Assembly (NCBI GenBank): GCA_016584495.1
Contig: WAID01000005.1
Coordinates: 1,748,501-1,812,500 of the forward strand
DNA: 64,000 nucleotides
Direction: 5' to 3'
Source of the DNA: Celoporthe dispersa
Lineage: Eukaryota; Ascomycota; Sordariomycetes; Diaporthales; Cryphonectriaceae
Part shown: piece by piece, positions 51,267 through 61,869 of the stretch
Layout of the letters: each line of letters opens with the position of its first letter
Numbering within the stretch: position 1 is the stretch's first letter
Translations under genes and position numbers: made by a program
The notes under the pieces: model-generated
The model's input: the letters and a program-made list of their open reading frames with translations, nothing else
Told to the model about the DNA's origin: nothing
The model's database searches: none

Positions 51267-53183
51267 TCTGTTGGTATAGGGTGTTTCTTGGGGTGATGGA
51301 TAGATCGAGGCCGTATCAGAAGGGAGGGGAGTTTCGAGGAGCAAGGAGGCAGGATCCGGGGCGACACGCGCTCTAGACAGCAGCACAGCCAAGACAGACG
51401 TGTTACAGCTGAACAGCAAGGAGGGAATATCGTGGGCGCGCGAGGGAGGAGGTTCTTGGTAGCACGATGGCACGGTCGGAGGAGGCTCTCGAGGCGCAAA
51501 GGAGGAGGGTCCGTTCAAGGTTTAATTCGTGTGTCCAGGGATGTTGTCGTAATAGCTGCTGCTAGGGGTCGGCTTGGGAATTTGGGGGCCCGCAGAATCC
51601 TGACACGCAGATTATTCACCAGAGGGTTTGTCTGGTCTTTGGTCCGTATCTTCGCAAAGATCCGTCCCCCCCAACGGGACGAGATTGGCAGCTGGGCTGG
51701 GGATGGGGGATATAGATCGGATCGGACTGTTCGAGATCCCTACCCTAGAAGCGCCGTGCCTTTGATGGAACGGCACGTGTCAGTCGATAACCGCGAGGGG
51801 GGAATGGGTGACAAGGCTGGCGGGCGGGTTTGTCTCTCTTTTGAGGACACAGCTTCAATTGACGCACCTCACGAGGAAAACTGGAGACGACGGAGGGCGA
51901 GGCCAGGTGGTGGAGCAACAAAAGAGCTTGCCTGGTAAGAGAAGAAGGGGGAGGAGGCCAGTGTCGGTCGTGTGCTGCGCCGTTGTGCCTTCAAGAGAGC
52001 AAAGAAAAAAAAAAAGACAGACGGAAAAGGCGCAAAGGGAAAACAGCAGCTTGGGTTTGCAGAGATGTTGTATGTAATCCGTACGTAGCAAGGTTGGGTT
52101 GCGCTGAGCTGTAGGCGGCGCGCCGTTGAACCTCCTTCTCGTCAGCCTGGCCTGGCCTGACCTGAACCGACTAGGGGCCTCTGGGCCTTGTAACGGATCC
52201 CCTAGGGGCCAGGACGCAGGGCCCTCCCCAGCGAGTGCGCCCACCGCCCAGTCACTCGCTGCACCAGCCACAACAGTGTCCAGGCTGTGGCTTATTACTG
52301 GTACATGGTACAAGAGCCCACCCAACCCCCTTCCCCGTCCCCCCTTCCTGTTCTACCACAACCAAGCCACTGAAACCACATAACCTTTCTTTTTTGTTTT
52401 GTATAATGTGTAGGTTCTTTGTAAGTTTTCTACGATGCACTGCTCTAGTGCATCCCCTTCATTGTCATATGAACCTTCTAACCATATGCTGCCTACAGAG
52501 TGTCGAGAGTCTATGTTCTCATTTGGGATGAGTTACTCCGATCAAGATTGATGCCTCGAGTCGTGCCGCGCCGCATGAGAGAAGACACTCATGGCTCACT
52601 GGGCACAGAGAAGATGGATCAATGACGCCCATGGCCCTTGTCTCTCCTGTGGCTACCCAGATTGGCCGGTTCCTCTTACCCAGGCCACGCGTCTCGTCTA
52701 AATTTGCAAGGTCCCAAGGGTGGATGGAAGGCCGGCCCCTTGTGAGATCACTCTGTAAGCACATCTGCACACCTTGATCTGTCATGCACCGCACCGCTCT
52801 GTGGTGGCCGAGTGACAATCCTCCTGCCTGTATGGGCTGATAAGTCTCTCAGCTCAGCTTTCTCTCCCTCCTGGTCCAACAACAAGAGACAGGCTGCCTG
52901 GCGCAACATCGAGTTCATCCACCCGTGTGCTGTCTGCTGATAGTGATCTCGGACATTCACCATTCATCGGCCAAGTGAGACGTTTCAAAATGTACAAGGC
53001 ACAACTGCGCCCTTGTGCTTCTCATCTTCGTCTATATACCAATATTTACAATGCCTTGAGGGCATGCAAAACTTTCAGAACTCCGATCCCCGCGAATGCT
53101 TTCCCTCCCTGACCTGGGGAGGACCCAGGGGAAGGAAGGTAAAAAAGAAAAGAACAGAAAAAAAATATACGAAACTTTACGGA
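51267..53183. other. Intergenic between VPS74 and the NLR-like gene, no supported gene
   Basis: About 1.9 kb. The first ~300 nt are the VPS74 leader and promoter. The rest includes a frame of about 155 codons on the minus strand and a similar one on the plus strand, neither with recognisable content. The NLR-like 3' UTR should lie next to 53184. Confidence 0.5.
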
Positions 53184-56100
53184 TCACGTGGCTCTTCTTG
53201 GGAGATGATCCCCAGACCAACATCGCCCGTAACATCCCTTTCCGTGGCCGCCTCCCCCCTGCGCCCGAGGTCCCTGCAGCCTGCGCCTGTCTTGCAGCCT
53301 GTCGTGGGCATCGCCCATGTTCACGGTTAGGTCTCCAAAGTGGATGACCTGGCGGTTGCTGCCCTCGCCGACCACGATGCCGCCCGACCCGGACCTCATC
53401 ATCTCCTCGCCGCCGGCCTCTTGGCCCGCAGGGAGGCCCTCTGCAGGGCTCTCCGACTGCGCCCGCCTACCTCCGGTGAACAACCTCGTCAGCCGCTCGT
53501 AGCGGCTTCCTCGGCGTGCCGGCTTGGTAGACGGCGGCGGAGCGGCCACACTGGGAACCGGCATCCTCACAAAGGCGGGCCCAGGGGGCGGACGCTCCCT
53601 TCGGTTCCCTGTTGCTGCTGGCGGATCGGGGGCAGCATGGTGCCCACTGGGTACGGTAGCTCCGCGGTGTCTGGCCTCGGGTTGATGCGCGGGCTCGGCG
53701 CCGTTGCTATCGACGACGAGCTGCTCCGAGGACCGGACATGTTGGTGCGCCGCCGTGACCCGGGCGGTATCGAGCCGACGGGACTGGACAGGGGGCTCGA
53801 CCCCCTCCGCGAGCGCTCGGCAGTCCCTCGGACGCCCAGGCCGCCATGGACGGAGACGTCAGAGCGACGGCCTCTGTTGTTGCTTGGCGGGCGGCTGGAC
53901 CCTCGGGACGCCGGCGGAGTGGTCGTCAAGACGGGCGGGAAGCCGTACAAAACCGGCGTCGGGTTCTGGCCGAGGGAGGACGACTCCACCCGGTCGAGAT
54001 AAGGTCGCGGCTGGTGGGGGTTGATTTCCACTGCTGGAGGCTGGGCGGTGGTGGGTGCTGGCGGGGTTGAGGGATGGAGGACCTCACGCCTGGAAGACCA
54101 GGCGGGCTGAAGGGTGCTGCGATGGTACCGGGGCTGGATCTAGCAGACCGCGGTATGACTGGTGGCGCGGAGGGCATCGTAGCCGCGTACTCAACCCCGG
54201 GCGAGGTGCGAGTGCTACTCGGCACCTGCGGTTCTGGCCTGCCGGCTGAGCTCGCGGACGATATCCTCCTCCTCCCCCCGACCAAGGGTATGTTCTCCTT
54301 GTTGAAGATCCTCGACAGGAAGTCCAGTGGACGGCTGCCTGAGGACGAGCTGGCGCGTCTCCCTTTGGCCTGCTCTGGGGCCGGCATGGCCAGCTGGCTC
54401 GAGGGGGGCTTTGGCGTGATCTGTGGCGTGGGGGTGTCGTCGTCATCCACTGGATAGGGAGCCACCACCGCCCCAGGGTTGATGGTGTATCTGGGCTGGA
54501 AGTGGTCGTCGACTGGCGAGTCAAAGAACCCCGTCTGCCCCTCCTCGCCCGGCGTCCACTCCTGTTGGCTCGGCGGTTGGCTGTCCGTCGTTCCGGTATC
54601 CGAGTCCGAGAGGCTCTTAACCTTGTCGAACACGGACGTCGGCGAGGTCCAGTTGGCCTGGTTGACCATGTCTGCCTGGATCTTGATCGACAGCCGCTGT
54701 ACCTCTGCCTCGATGGCCTCCAGCTGGCCCTCCATCTTTTCGCGGATGGGCCTCAACGTGACGCGGTGTCGTTCCTCATAGTGGGACAGGTGGCCGATAA
54801 GCTTTCGGCAGTGGAGAGCGAAGCGCCGATAGTCGTCTGGCAGCCCCACGTTGGGCCTCTCCTTGATACGTGCATCCGCATCCGCATATGCTTTGGAGAA
54901 GACCTCGACCGACCGTTCCAGCCAGTAGATGTGCTTTTTTCTCCTGCACGAGGGACTCGACCAGGTACCTCTGGACAATTCGATGTATATGAAGCGTGTC
55001 CATGATCTCATCCGTATGCTCGAAGCTTCCCTTGGATGTCGTCGAGCTTGAGCGTGAGAGGTTGTACTTGTCGGACCGGTCGACGAGGGCATAGGCGATG
55101 AGGATCTTGAGCGTGTTGTTAAGATTGGCGCCCCCGTGGGTTACGGCATGTCGCGTCTTGTAGGGCGTACTCTTGTTGTCAAGGACACGAAGGCCTACAG
55201 TTAACGAGACTATCAGTATCCTTGATGAAATGTTTATGACAAAAGGTAGAATAATTGAAGAACTCACCCATGGACAGCATTTCAACCGGAGTGTGCTGAT
55301 CCAGAAATGCGAGCACGCACAAGACGTTCAGCGCCCCAAGCGCCCCTCTCGCCTCCATCTGGTCCAGGACCAGCTCGTACGCGGGTACCTTGCCAAGGTG
55401 CGGCGGCTTGGCTTTGTATCGTCTGAGGTAGGTGGAAAGCGGCTCCTGGCTGGACTTGAGGTGCTGTGCGATGATATGAATCATCAACGGCAGTTTCTCC
55501 AGGATGTGGACCAGCTCTGCTGCCTGTGCCAGGTCGTCATGGGACCACGGCTTCTCCTTTTCCATTTCTTCTAGAAGGAGTCTTTGAGCTTCCTGGGTAG
55601 ACAGCGGCGGCAGCTGGAGTGGCCGTGGGTTGTTGTAAAGGTGGCTCCCAGTGCCCGCCGTGCTCGTGGAGAGAAGGATCATGGACGTATTGGCGTGGTA
55701 AGGAAAAAAGCGATCGATGCCGTCGTCCTGATCAAACATGATGCCGTCGAGTACGAGCAGCCAGTCGTCTTGGTCCTCGAGCCACTCACGGACGTGGTCC
55801 ACCATCTTGGTATGATCCTCAAGTTCTTTCTTGTCAATCTTCGCCCTCAGGTCTTTGAGCGCGATCTTGGCAATGCGTGAGAACTCGCCCTCTAGCTCCT
55901 GTACAGAGGAGGCGCGGAGCCAGAACATGCCACCCGAGTAGTCGTTCTGGTGTCTGAAGAAATATTCGCGGGCCATGTGGGTTTTGCCGCCTCCCGTCTG
56001 GCATCGTACTAGGACGGTCGCGGTGCCCTTCTCGCGGACCTTTTGGTCCCGAAGCATCTTATGCAGCTCCTTCAGCTCTTGTTCGCGCCCGACAAAATAA

Positions 56101-57914
56101 GAGTTGGGCCGAAACCCTTCCGGGACGACAGTATACGACTCTTTTGTGGCCTGCGAGCCAGACCCCTCAGTCCTCATTGACGCTTGTGTGACTGGCTGTG
56201 GTGGCGGTAACGTTGACAACATCGGTAACGGAGACGGCGGGCCACTTGGTAGACGTTGCGTGGTCAAAGCAGTGCCATTTGACGAAACTACGGGGAAAAC
56301 AAAACCATCAGCCCATGTTTTTCTTTTCCTCTTGCAAGATCAATGAATGCCTAGACCTCCTAGGCTCGACTCTTTTCTCCAACGGTGTACGTCTCTTCCT
56401 CCCCATATAAAAGCTGAGCCGGACTTCCACCATCTGTAACGGGGCTCATCACCTGCGGCGAAGATAACGTACCAACAACTTGTGAAGGACCGGCTGCCTG
56501 GTTATCGAGCTAAAAGTTTCGTTTGTTAGTGGGAGAAGGACCTTGATTTTGGGGGGCAGAGTTCTCAACATACGAATGGCCTTGCCCTCTCGTTCAGCTC
56601 GACTTGAGCGCGGATTCTGCGGTCCTGATCCTCGACTTGCCAGCGGTACATGATAACTTCGGGAGACTCCTTGACCCCTGTAAGTAGACCTTTGTTAGCA
56701 CTGATGAACTTTCTCCTTTGGTAACCACAGGGAAAGCGATATTGAGCCTGACTCACAGTCCGTCATGACCGAGGTGATTTGTCGATATCCGGGGGCATCG
56801 ACACCGGCAAACTTGCACATTCCAGAATGCTAGTGATGAGGTCAGCATATCGCTACATGCAAAAGAGCTCAGTGCGTCTGAGGAAAAAGGTAAGGGAAGC
56901 CTTGTCGCTTACATCTGCCTCTATGCCGTAAGAGGTGGTGTTGTACCATCTGGGCGCCGCGGACTTGGAATCGACAATCAGGGACATTGTGCCCTTCAGG
57001 TCCGTCTTCTGGTTCTCGTGGACCAGGTGGATCTTGAACCGCTGCTGGATGTTGATGAAGTTCGCATTGATGTTGTCGAGCGTCTCGCTATCCTTGCGCA
57101 GGGTCTTGATGAGGATCGGCTCAGAGTCAAAGATCCTGCGAGGCACACGGCCAACCATGCCCTGCAGCACCTCGCCCCATCTTGCGAGGTCGCTGCCTTC
57201 GTGGGGTGTGCCCAGGAACACAATTGCATAAGTCGAGACGTAGATGGCTCGATCGTCCTCGTGAGCCGAGGCCCTCACGTTGTCCGAATGCTCCAGGACC
57301 CGCTTGAGGAGGATACCGCCGAGGCTGTGCGCCACCCAAATGATTGGATTCCTCTGGGTCTTGTGCTTCTTTCGAAAGGAGGTGAGGTAGCTGACTAGGG
57401 TATGTGCGTGCTCGTGGATGAAATTTGTGCTGGGTTTCTTGTCTTTGTTGCCAGCAACATCCGCATTGTAACCGTAGACGAGAACGTTGGCCTGTGCTCC
57501 CTCCTCCTCCAGAGTCTTGGGAAATAGGTCTGTCGGCCAGTAGACATCATTGCTTGCCGTCCACGTCTTCGTAGGGTTGCCATTGAGACCATGGATCAGG
57601 ATGATGTCGACTTTAGCCTGGGGATGAGTGTAGACGGCTGTCACGTCGTAGCGTTGAATGTTCTTGTTGATAGTTCCCTGCTTCGATGTTAGAGACCGTA
57701 TGACGGGCCACAAGCCATGTCTATCGCCAGAGCCCTCAAGATCAACAACGCCCAACTTGGAAGAAAGAAACCAGTACAGGATGATATTCACCACACAAGA
57801 AAAAAGAAGAAGGAAAAAAAATGCAGACGCAAATAAACACAGGATGAGAAGGAAAAGATGAGAACATATGGACGAGTACAAGACGGTGGTGTAACAAGTG
57901 GCCCGAACACACAA
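53184..57914 (-). CDS. NLR-like protein: SesB-type alpha/beta hydrolase + NTPase, several frame breaks
   Basis: Exons seen: end at 56913, then 56757-56829, 56574-56677, 56473-56509, 55268-56287 and from 55194 down. Residues from KLGVVDLEG on form a SesB/DUF676 hydrolase: DIILIHGLNGNPTKTW, the nucleophile elbow AHSLGG and LGTPHEGSD. A linker leads to PNSYFVGREQELKELH and an NTPase core: Walker A-like CQTGGGKT, Walker B-like WLLVLDG, and PLMIHIIAQHL. A helical region (HIYWLERSVEVF, YRRFALHCRKL) has no clear TPR or ankyrin units, then a long disordered Pro/Ser tail near HFGDLTVNMG. The frame shifts at the A6 run (54935-54940), near 54063-54066 and near 53628-53632. The true start is unsure: residues before KLGVV look like intron or leader. 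Related fungal proteins are linked to non-self recognition and cell death; that role is inference. Confidence 0.75.
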
Positions 57915-60194
57915 GATCAGCGAATAGACTGTGAGCTACTTGCTCATGAGCGTGCTCCCACCAGTATAGCTATGCTCCATAGAGGGTATCAAGACCGCCG
58001 AGACCACCGATGACGACGGCGACGACACTGATGAGAATGCTCAAGGGACAGAAATAGTAAGATAGGCGGCCCGCGCCGCAACGGTTCGGAGATCTAAGTA
58101 ATCTGTGGCGGGACTCGGTCCTTGCTCGCAGGCTACTGTAGTAGGATCATCCAGGTAGGGCAGGGGGGGGGGGGTGCAATGATTTGAAATTAAGGACGCG
58201 TTCGCGACGAGCCTCGACCGACCTCTCTCTGGTCATGCTCGTGCGATGAAGAGGGGGCAGGAGAGGGGGAAAAAAGCAGGTCGTCAGAGCTGCTACTCAC
58301 CATCTTCGGTCTGTGTTCCTGGTCGCAGCGAAGAGAAGCGAAAAGCTTCCCTCGCGCCGCTTGTGCTGCTGTGCCGATGGATTCGACTTTCGGCGATGGA
58401 GAGATGGTCGTACGGGAAAAGTAAGCGCTGCTGGCGTCCGTCGACCTGGGTTGTGAAGGTGGCTTGGTTTTTTGTAGCGGTTGAATGCACGAGATCGGCG
58501 GACTGGGGGGGGGGAGAATAAAAATAACAAAACAGGCTGCAGGAACAGAGGCTCTTTCTCAGTTATATTGCGAGGGGGACCCTCGTCTAGTCGTCTGTGA
58601 GAACCATGTGACCAGGCCCAAGGTGTCGTGTCGTCAAGAGGCCTTATGTAGCATTGTGTATTTTTTTTTTTGAGGACCGGCAGGTTCTGTCTGAGACATT
58701 CTTAGATGAGCGATCCAGAATAGAGGTGCATGTACATGGAGAAGAGCTGAGAGCCTCCCCTTGGAAGAGCATGCCAGGGCTGGCTTGGCGACCAAGCAGC
58801 TAGCTGTGCATGCATCCTCCTATGGAGTGGCCCTGCCTTGACGCCACAGCACTGGTGTGTTCCTGGCTTAGATAGAAGCCTGGTGGTATACATCGCCTTA
58901 AAAAAGAAACTGGTAGTACATACCTGACAGCACCCGCCACCCTTGAAAGAATGTATAAAGCAGCAGGCAGTAGCTATGTTGACGACGCTTGGTCCTGTGA
59001 CAAGGGGGTTGCCTCCAGCTGCGGCATCTGATGTGTGTGTTTCCAGAATGCACCAGCAACTGACCTACCTCCCTTGAAAGTGACCAGGATGAGGAGTAAG
59101 AAGCGGCAAGGGAAATGCTAAGGCTCTCTGCATCAAAGGGGAAAATGGTAGACAGGAAAGTCTACAAGACCACTGCCCTCCCCCCACTCATGACGACAGA
59201 TCCAGAAGGGTTTATGGCAGGAGCATGGACCTCCAAGTTGTCCAAGGTAGAAGACAGTCTTGTAGTGTGAGAAATGATGTGCAGCGGCAGTGCCTGGCTG
59301 CAGGTCATGGGGCGAAGTCAACAGCCGGAGTTGCATGCTGAGAAAGCAGCAAGCCCTGTCACTTTTCTTTCGGGGTGGCTGCCTTCCTGATCTGCTGAGC
59401 CACCCGCGCGCTTGGTGATCTTCTCCACCGAACCCTGGAGGGAGCCATGCCGCCATGACAGCCGGCACACAAGGGGTGTAAGAACCGGTTAGGAGGGTGC
59501 GGGAATGGATCAAATGGCTGGAAATTCTGACAGCCCCTGAATCGCAGCGTACAACGGGGCTGCGACCAAAGAAGCCACATGGTGTCTTGAGCTGTCTTCA
59601 CTGGAGCCATTACTGAACAAGACGATGTGATGTTGCTAATTTACCACAGAGCGAGCAAGGTTGGGTTGAACATGACAGGTTGCGGTTCAAGCAGCTCAGC
59701 TTTTGTCATCCAATGCCGAACGTCATTTATCTCCTGCAGTGCCTTCAGGATGCTGCTCCTATGACCACTTGCTTGCCTCGATCCGGTCTGACGACCACCT
59801 TCGTGTTCCCTATTGCAGCACCGGTGGAGGAGGAGTCGTAAGTGATGAGAGCTGACGCCCGAGGCTGAATTGTCGGGCGAGCCGCATTACACAGCATCCG
59901 TTTTCTTCTACTGACGCCTGTGAGACCTGGAATGAGTTTTCTTTTGGTGGTTTTTTTTTCCTTTCTTTCTTTCTTTATCTCTCTTCCTTTTCTTCTTTCT
60001 TCTTTGGCCGCACAAGCCAAGGCTCCCCAGGAGAGTGTAGAATTGGGTGACTGGTCACCGAAGAGTCGTACTAGGTGGCGGCGACCAGATCCGCGTGCCA
60101 ACACCTCAGCGTGTCTCGGGAAGACAGCCGCAGTCACATGCGTCACCAGACAGACTGGCAGGTGGTGGTGACTCAAGCGTGCCAAATAACCCAG
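57915..60194. other. Intergenic between the NLR-like gene and PML1, no firm gene
   Basis: About 2.3 kb. It must hold the promoter, and possibly the first exon, of the NLR-like gene. At 57970-58146 a minus-strand frame codes a basic stretch and one hydrophobic segment (SILISVVAVVIGGLGG) but has no ATG, so it could only be an exon of something larger. The rest has no recognisable coding sequence. Confidence 0.5.
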
Positions 60195-61236
60195 TCAGTC
60201 TCTAGAGAGCATGACGACGTACTCTCTCTCGCTAGACCCAAATTTGACGACATCCTTCGGTCGTAGTTCCAGGTACCTCCGGTCAGGCACCTCCTCCCCG
60301 TTCAGAGTGGTGCGATTTGCGCTCTCCAGGTCGATCAGGTACGGCTTCACCTTTCCGATCCTGTCGCCGAACTCGTTTCTCTTCTCCGTATATCGGAACT
60401 GGATCACTGCGTGCTGCTTGCTGATGCTGGGGTTCTCGGCCAGCAGGTCGACCACCGCCGGCTCTCTCCCCACGAGCCAGCAGCTTCGCGTGCTGAGCTC
60501 GATGGTGTCCACGACGTTCTTGCCTTTGAACACGAAAAGCTTCCACTGGTCGCGGGGGGGAGGTTTGCGCGACTCGGGCGGCTCATGATATTTCAGCGTG
60601 ATCGTCGTCCCGTCTACTTGCGTGACCGAGTTGGACGCTGCTGCCAGGAGACCCGTGTTTCCAAAGTTCGGCTTCTCCTTGGGTTTCTCTGGTTCCTCGC
60701 CGTTTGAGACGGCGAATGAGTCTGCTTGTGACGGGAGAGGCCCACCACGTCTCACGGCCACTTGAGTCTCTGCAGGCTCCGCATCGCCCAGAGCATCTTG
60801 GTTGCGTCTGCGCCGCCTGTCTCGGTCCTCGCGCTGGTCTTCGTCTTCGGCCCCGCGGGGCCTCCCTTTGCTTGTGCTTCCTCCTCGAACCTATGCCTTC
60901 GTCGCCCGAGTCATCTTCCACACGACGGCTCCGGCGACGCTCGTACGAATCTTCCTCAGGGGAGCGCGAGTCTCGAGCTCTCTCATTGCCCCTACCACCT
61001 CCGTCACGAGAGCTGCGTCTCCTCGACTCAGGGCTGCGGGACCGCCGTCGACGGCGATACCGATCGTCGTCCCTGTCTCGAGACCTGTCACGCCTCGAAG
61101 TCTTGTCAGATGAGTCCCGCTCCCGAGGGTAGCGTCGGCTCAAGCGATCTCGGTCGCTGGAGTCCTCGTAGGTATCCCTGTAACGATTCTTGCGGTGATG
61201 CGACCCATCCTCATCATAGGATGCATCAGAACCCAT
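60195..61236 (-). CDS. PML1: FHA-domain splicing factor, PML1/SNIP1 type, one frame break
   Basis: A single exon; starting at the ATG of MGSDASYDEDG it gives 346 aa once one base is removed. The N-terminal half is Arg/Ser/Asp-rich (RS-like, e.g. RYRRRRRSRSPESRRRSS). The C-terminal half is a complete FHA domain: LFVFKGKNVVDTIEL, the phosphopeptide-contacting LVGREP, the NPSISKQHAVIQFR block, LIDLESANRTTLNGEEV and VVKFGSSEREYVVM, ending LSRD. The frame breaks in the C4/G4 cluster 60851-60860; with one base fewer the join reads KQREA..AEDEDQREDRDR, continuing the charged linker. Known role: Pml1 is part of the RES complex, which retains pre-mRNA in the nucleus and aids splicing. Gene spacing to the downstream GGA gene is about 630 nt, same strand. 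Confidence 0.9.
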
Positions 61237-61869
61237 TGTCAAAAAAAAAAAATCAAGTAAGGCTTGAAAAGAGTGTCGGCGTCCTCGGTTTGGTCAGTTG
61301 CTTCGAGATTTCAATGGAGCAAAGCACTGCTTATTGAGATTAAGAAAGCAGTACCGAAAATGCCTGAGGGAGACTGGACGATCCTGATGGAGAGAATTCA
61401 GGGGTATCTGGTTGTGAAGGTGGTTTTGGAAATGGTTGGTTATTGGAGTTGAGAAGTGAGGGAATGGCTGGAAGGAGTATCAACACAGGAGACATTCAGG
61501 GTTCAAGGCTGGGGTGGGTTCGGAGCGATAAGATAAGAGAGCTACAGATACACTAATACAGGGTGAGGAACAAGCCCCGTTAGATGCATAGCTAAGAGGG
61601 AAATATCAGTGAAGCCATCGTGGGTGATTTGGGAAAGGACTAAAGGATCTTTGGAAAGGAAACTATGTTCGGAGGACAGGGGAGAGACAAATAAAACTTT
61701 ATATACATATGTGTGTGTACAGATATTTCCCTTACAGAGACAAAAGGTTGGAGAGAAGGGGTGGGAGGCTGAAGAAGTTTAGGATCGACAAGTCTTGGGT
61801 TTATCAGCAAAAATACTGCCAATTCATTCTTTGCGAGAGCAGACATGTGAGTCCACGTGTAAGGCTATG
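61237..61869. other. Intergenic between PML1 and GGA, no gene
   Basis: About 630 nt, lower in GC than the flanking genes. It carries the PML1 promoter and leader (with an A12 run just before the ATG) and the GGA 3' flank. No supported coding sequence. Confidence 0.6.

Noticed and set aside
59745..60185. 146-codon minus-strand frame downstream of PML1
   Set aside because: It has no domain, is Lys/Arg-rich through a pyrimidine tract, and lies in the expected PML1 3' flank.
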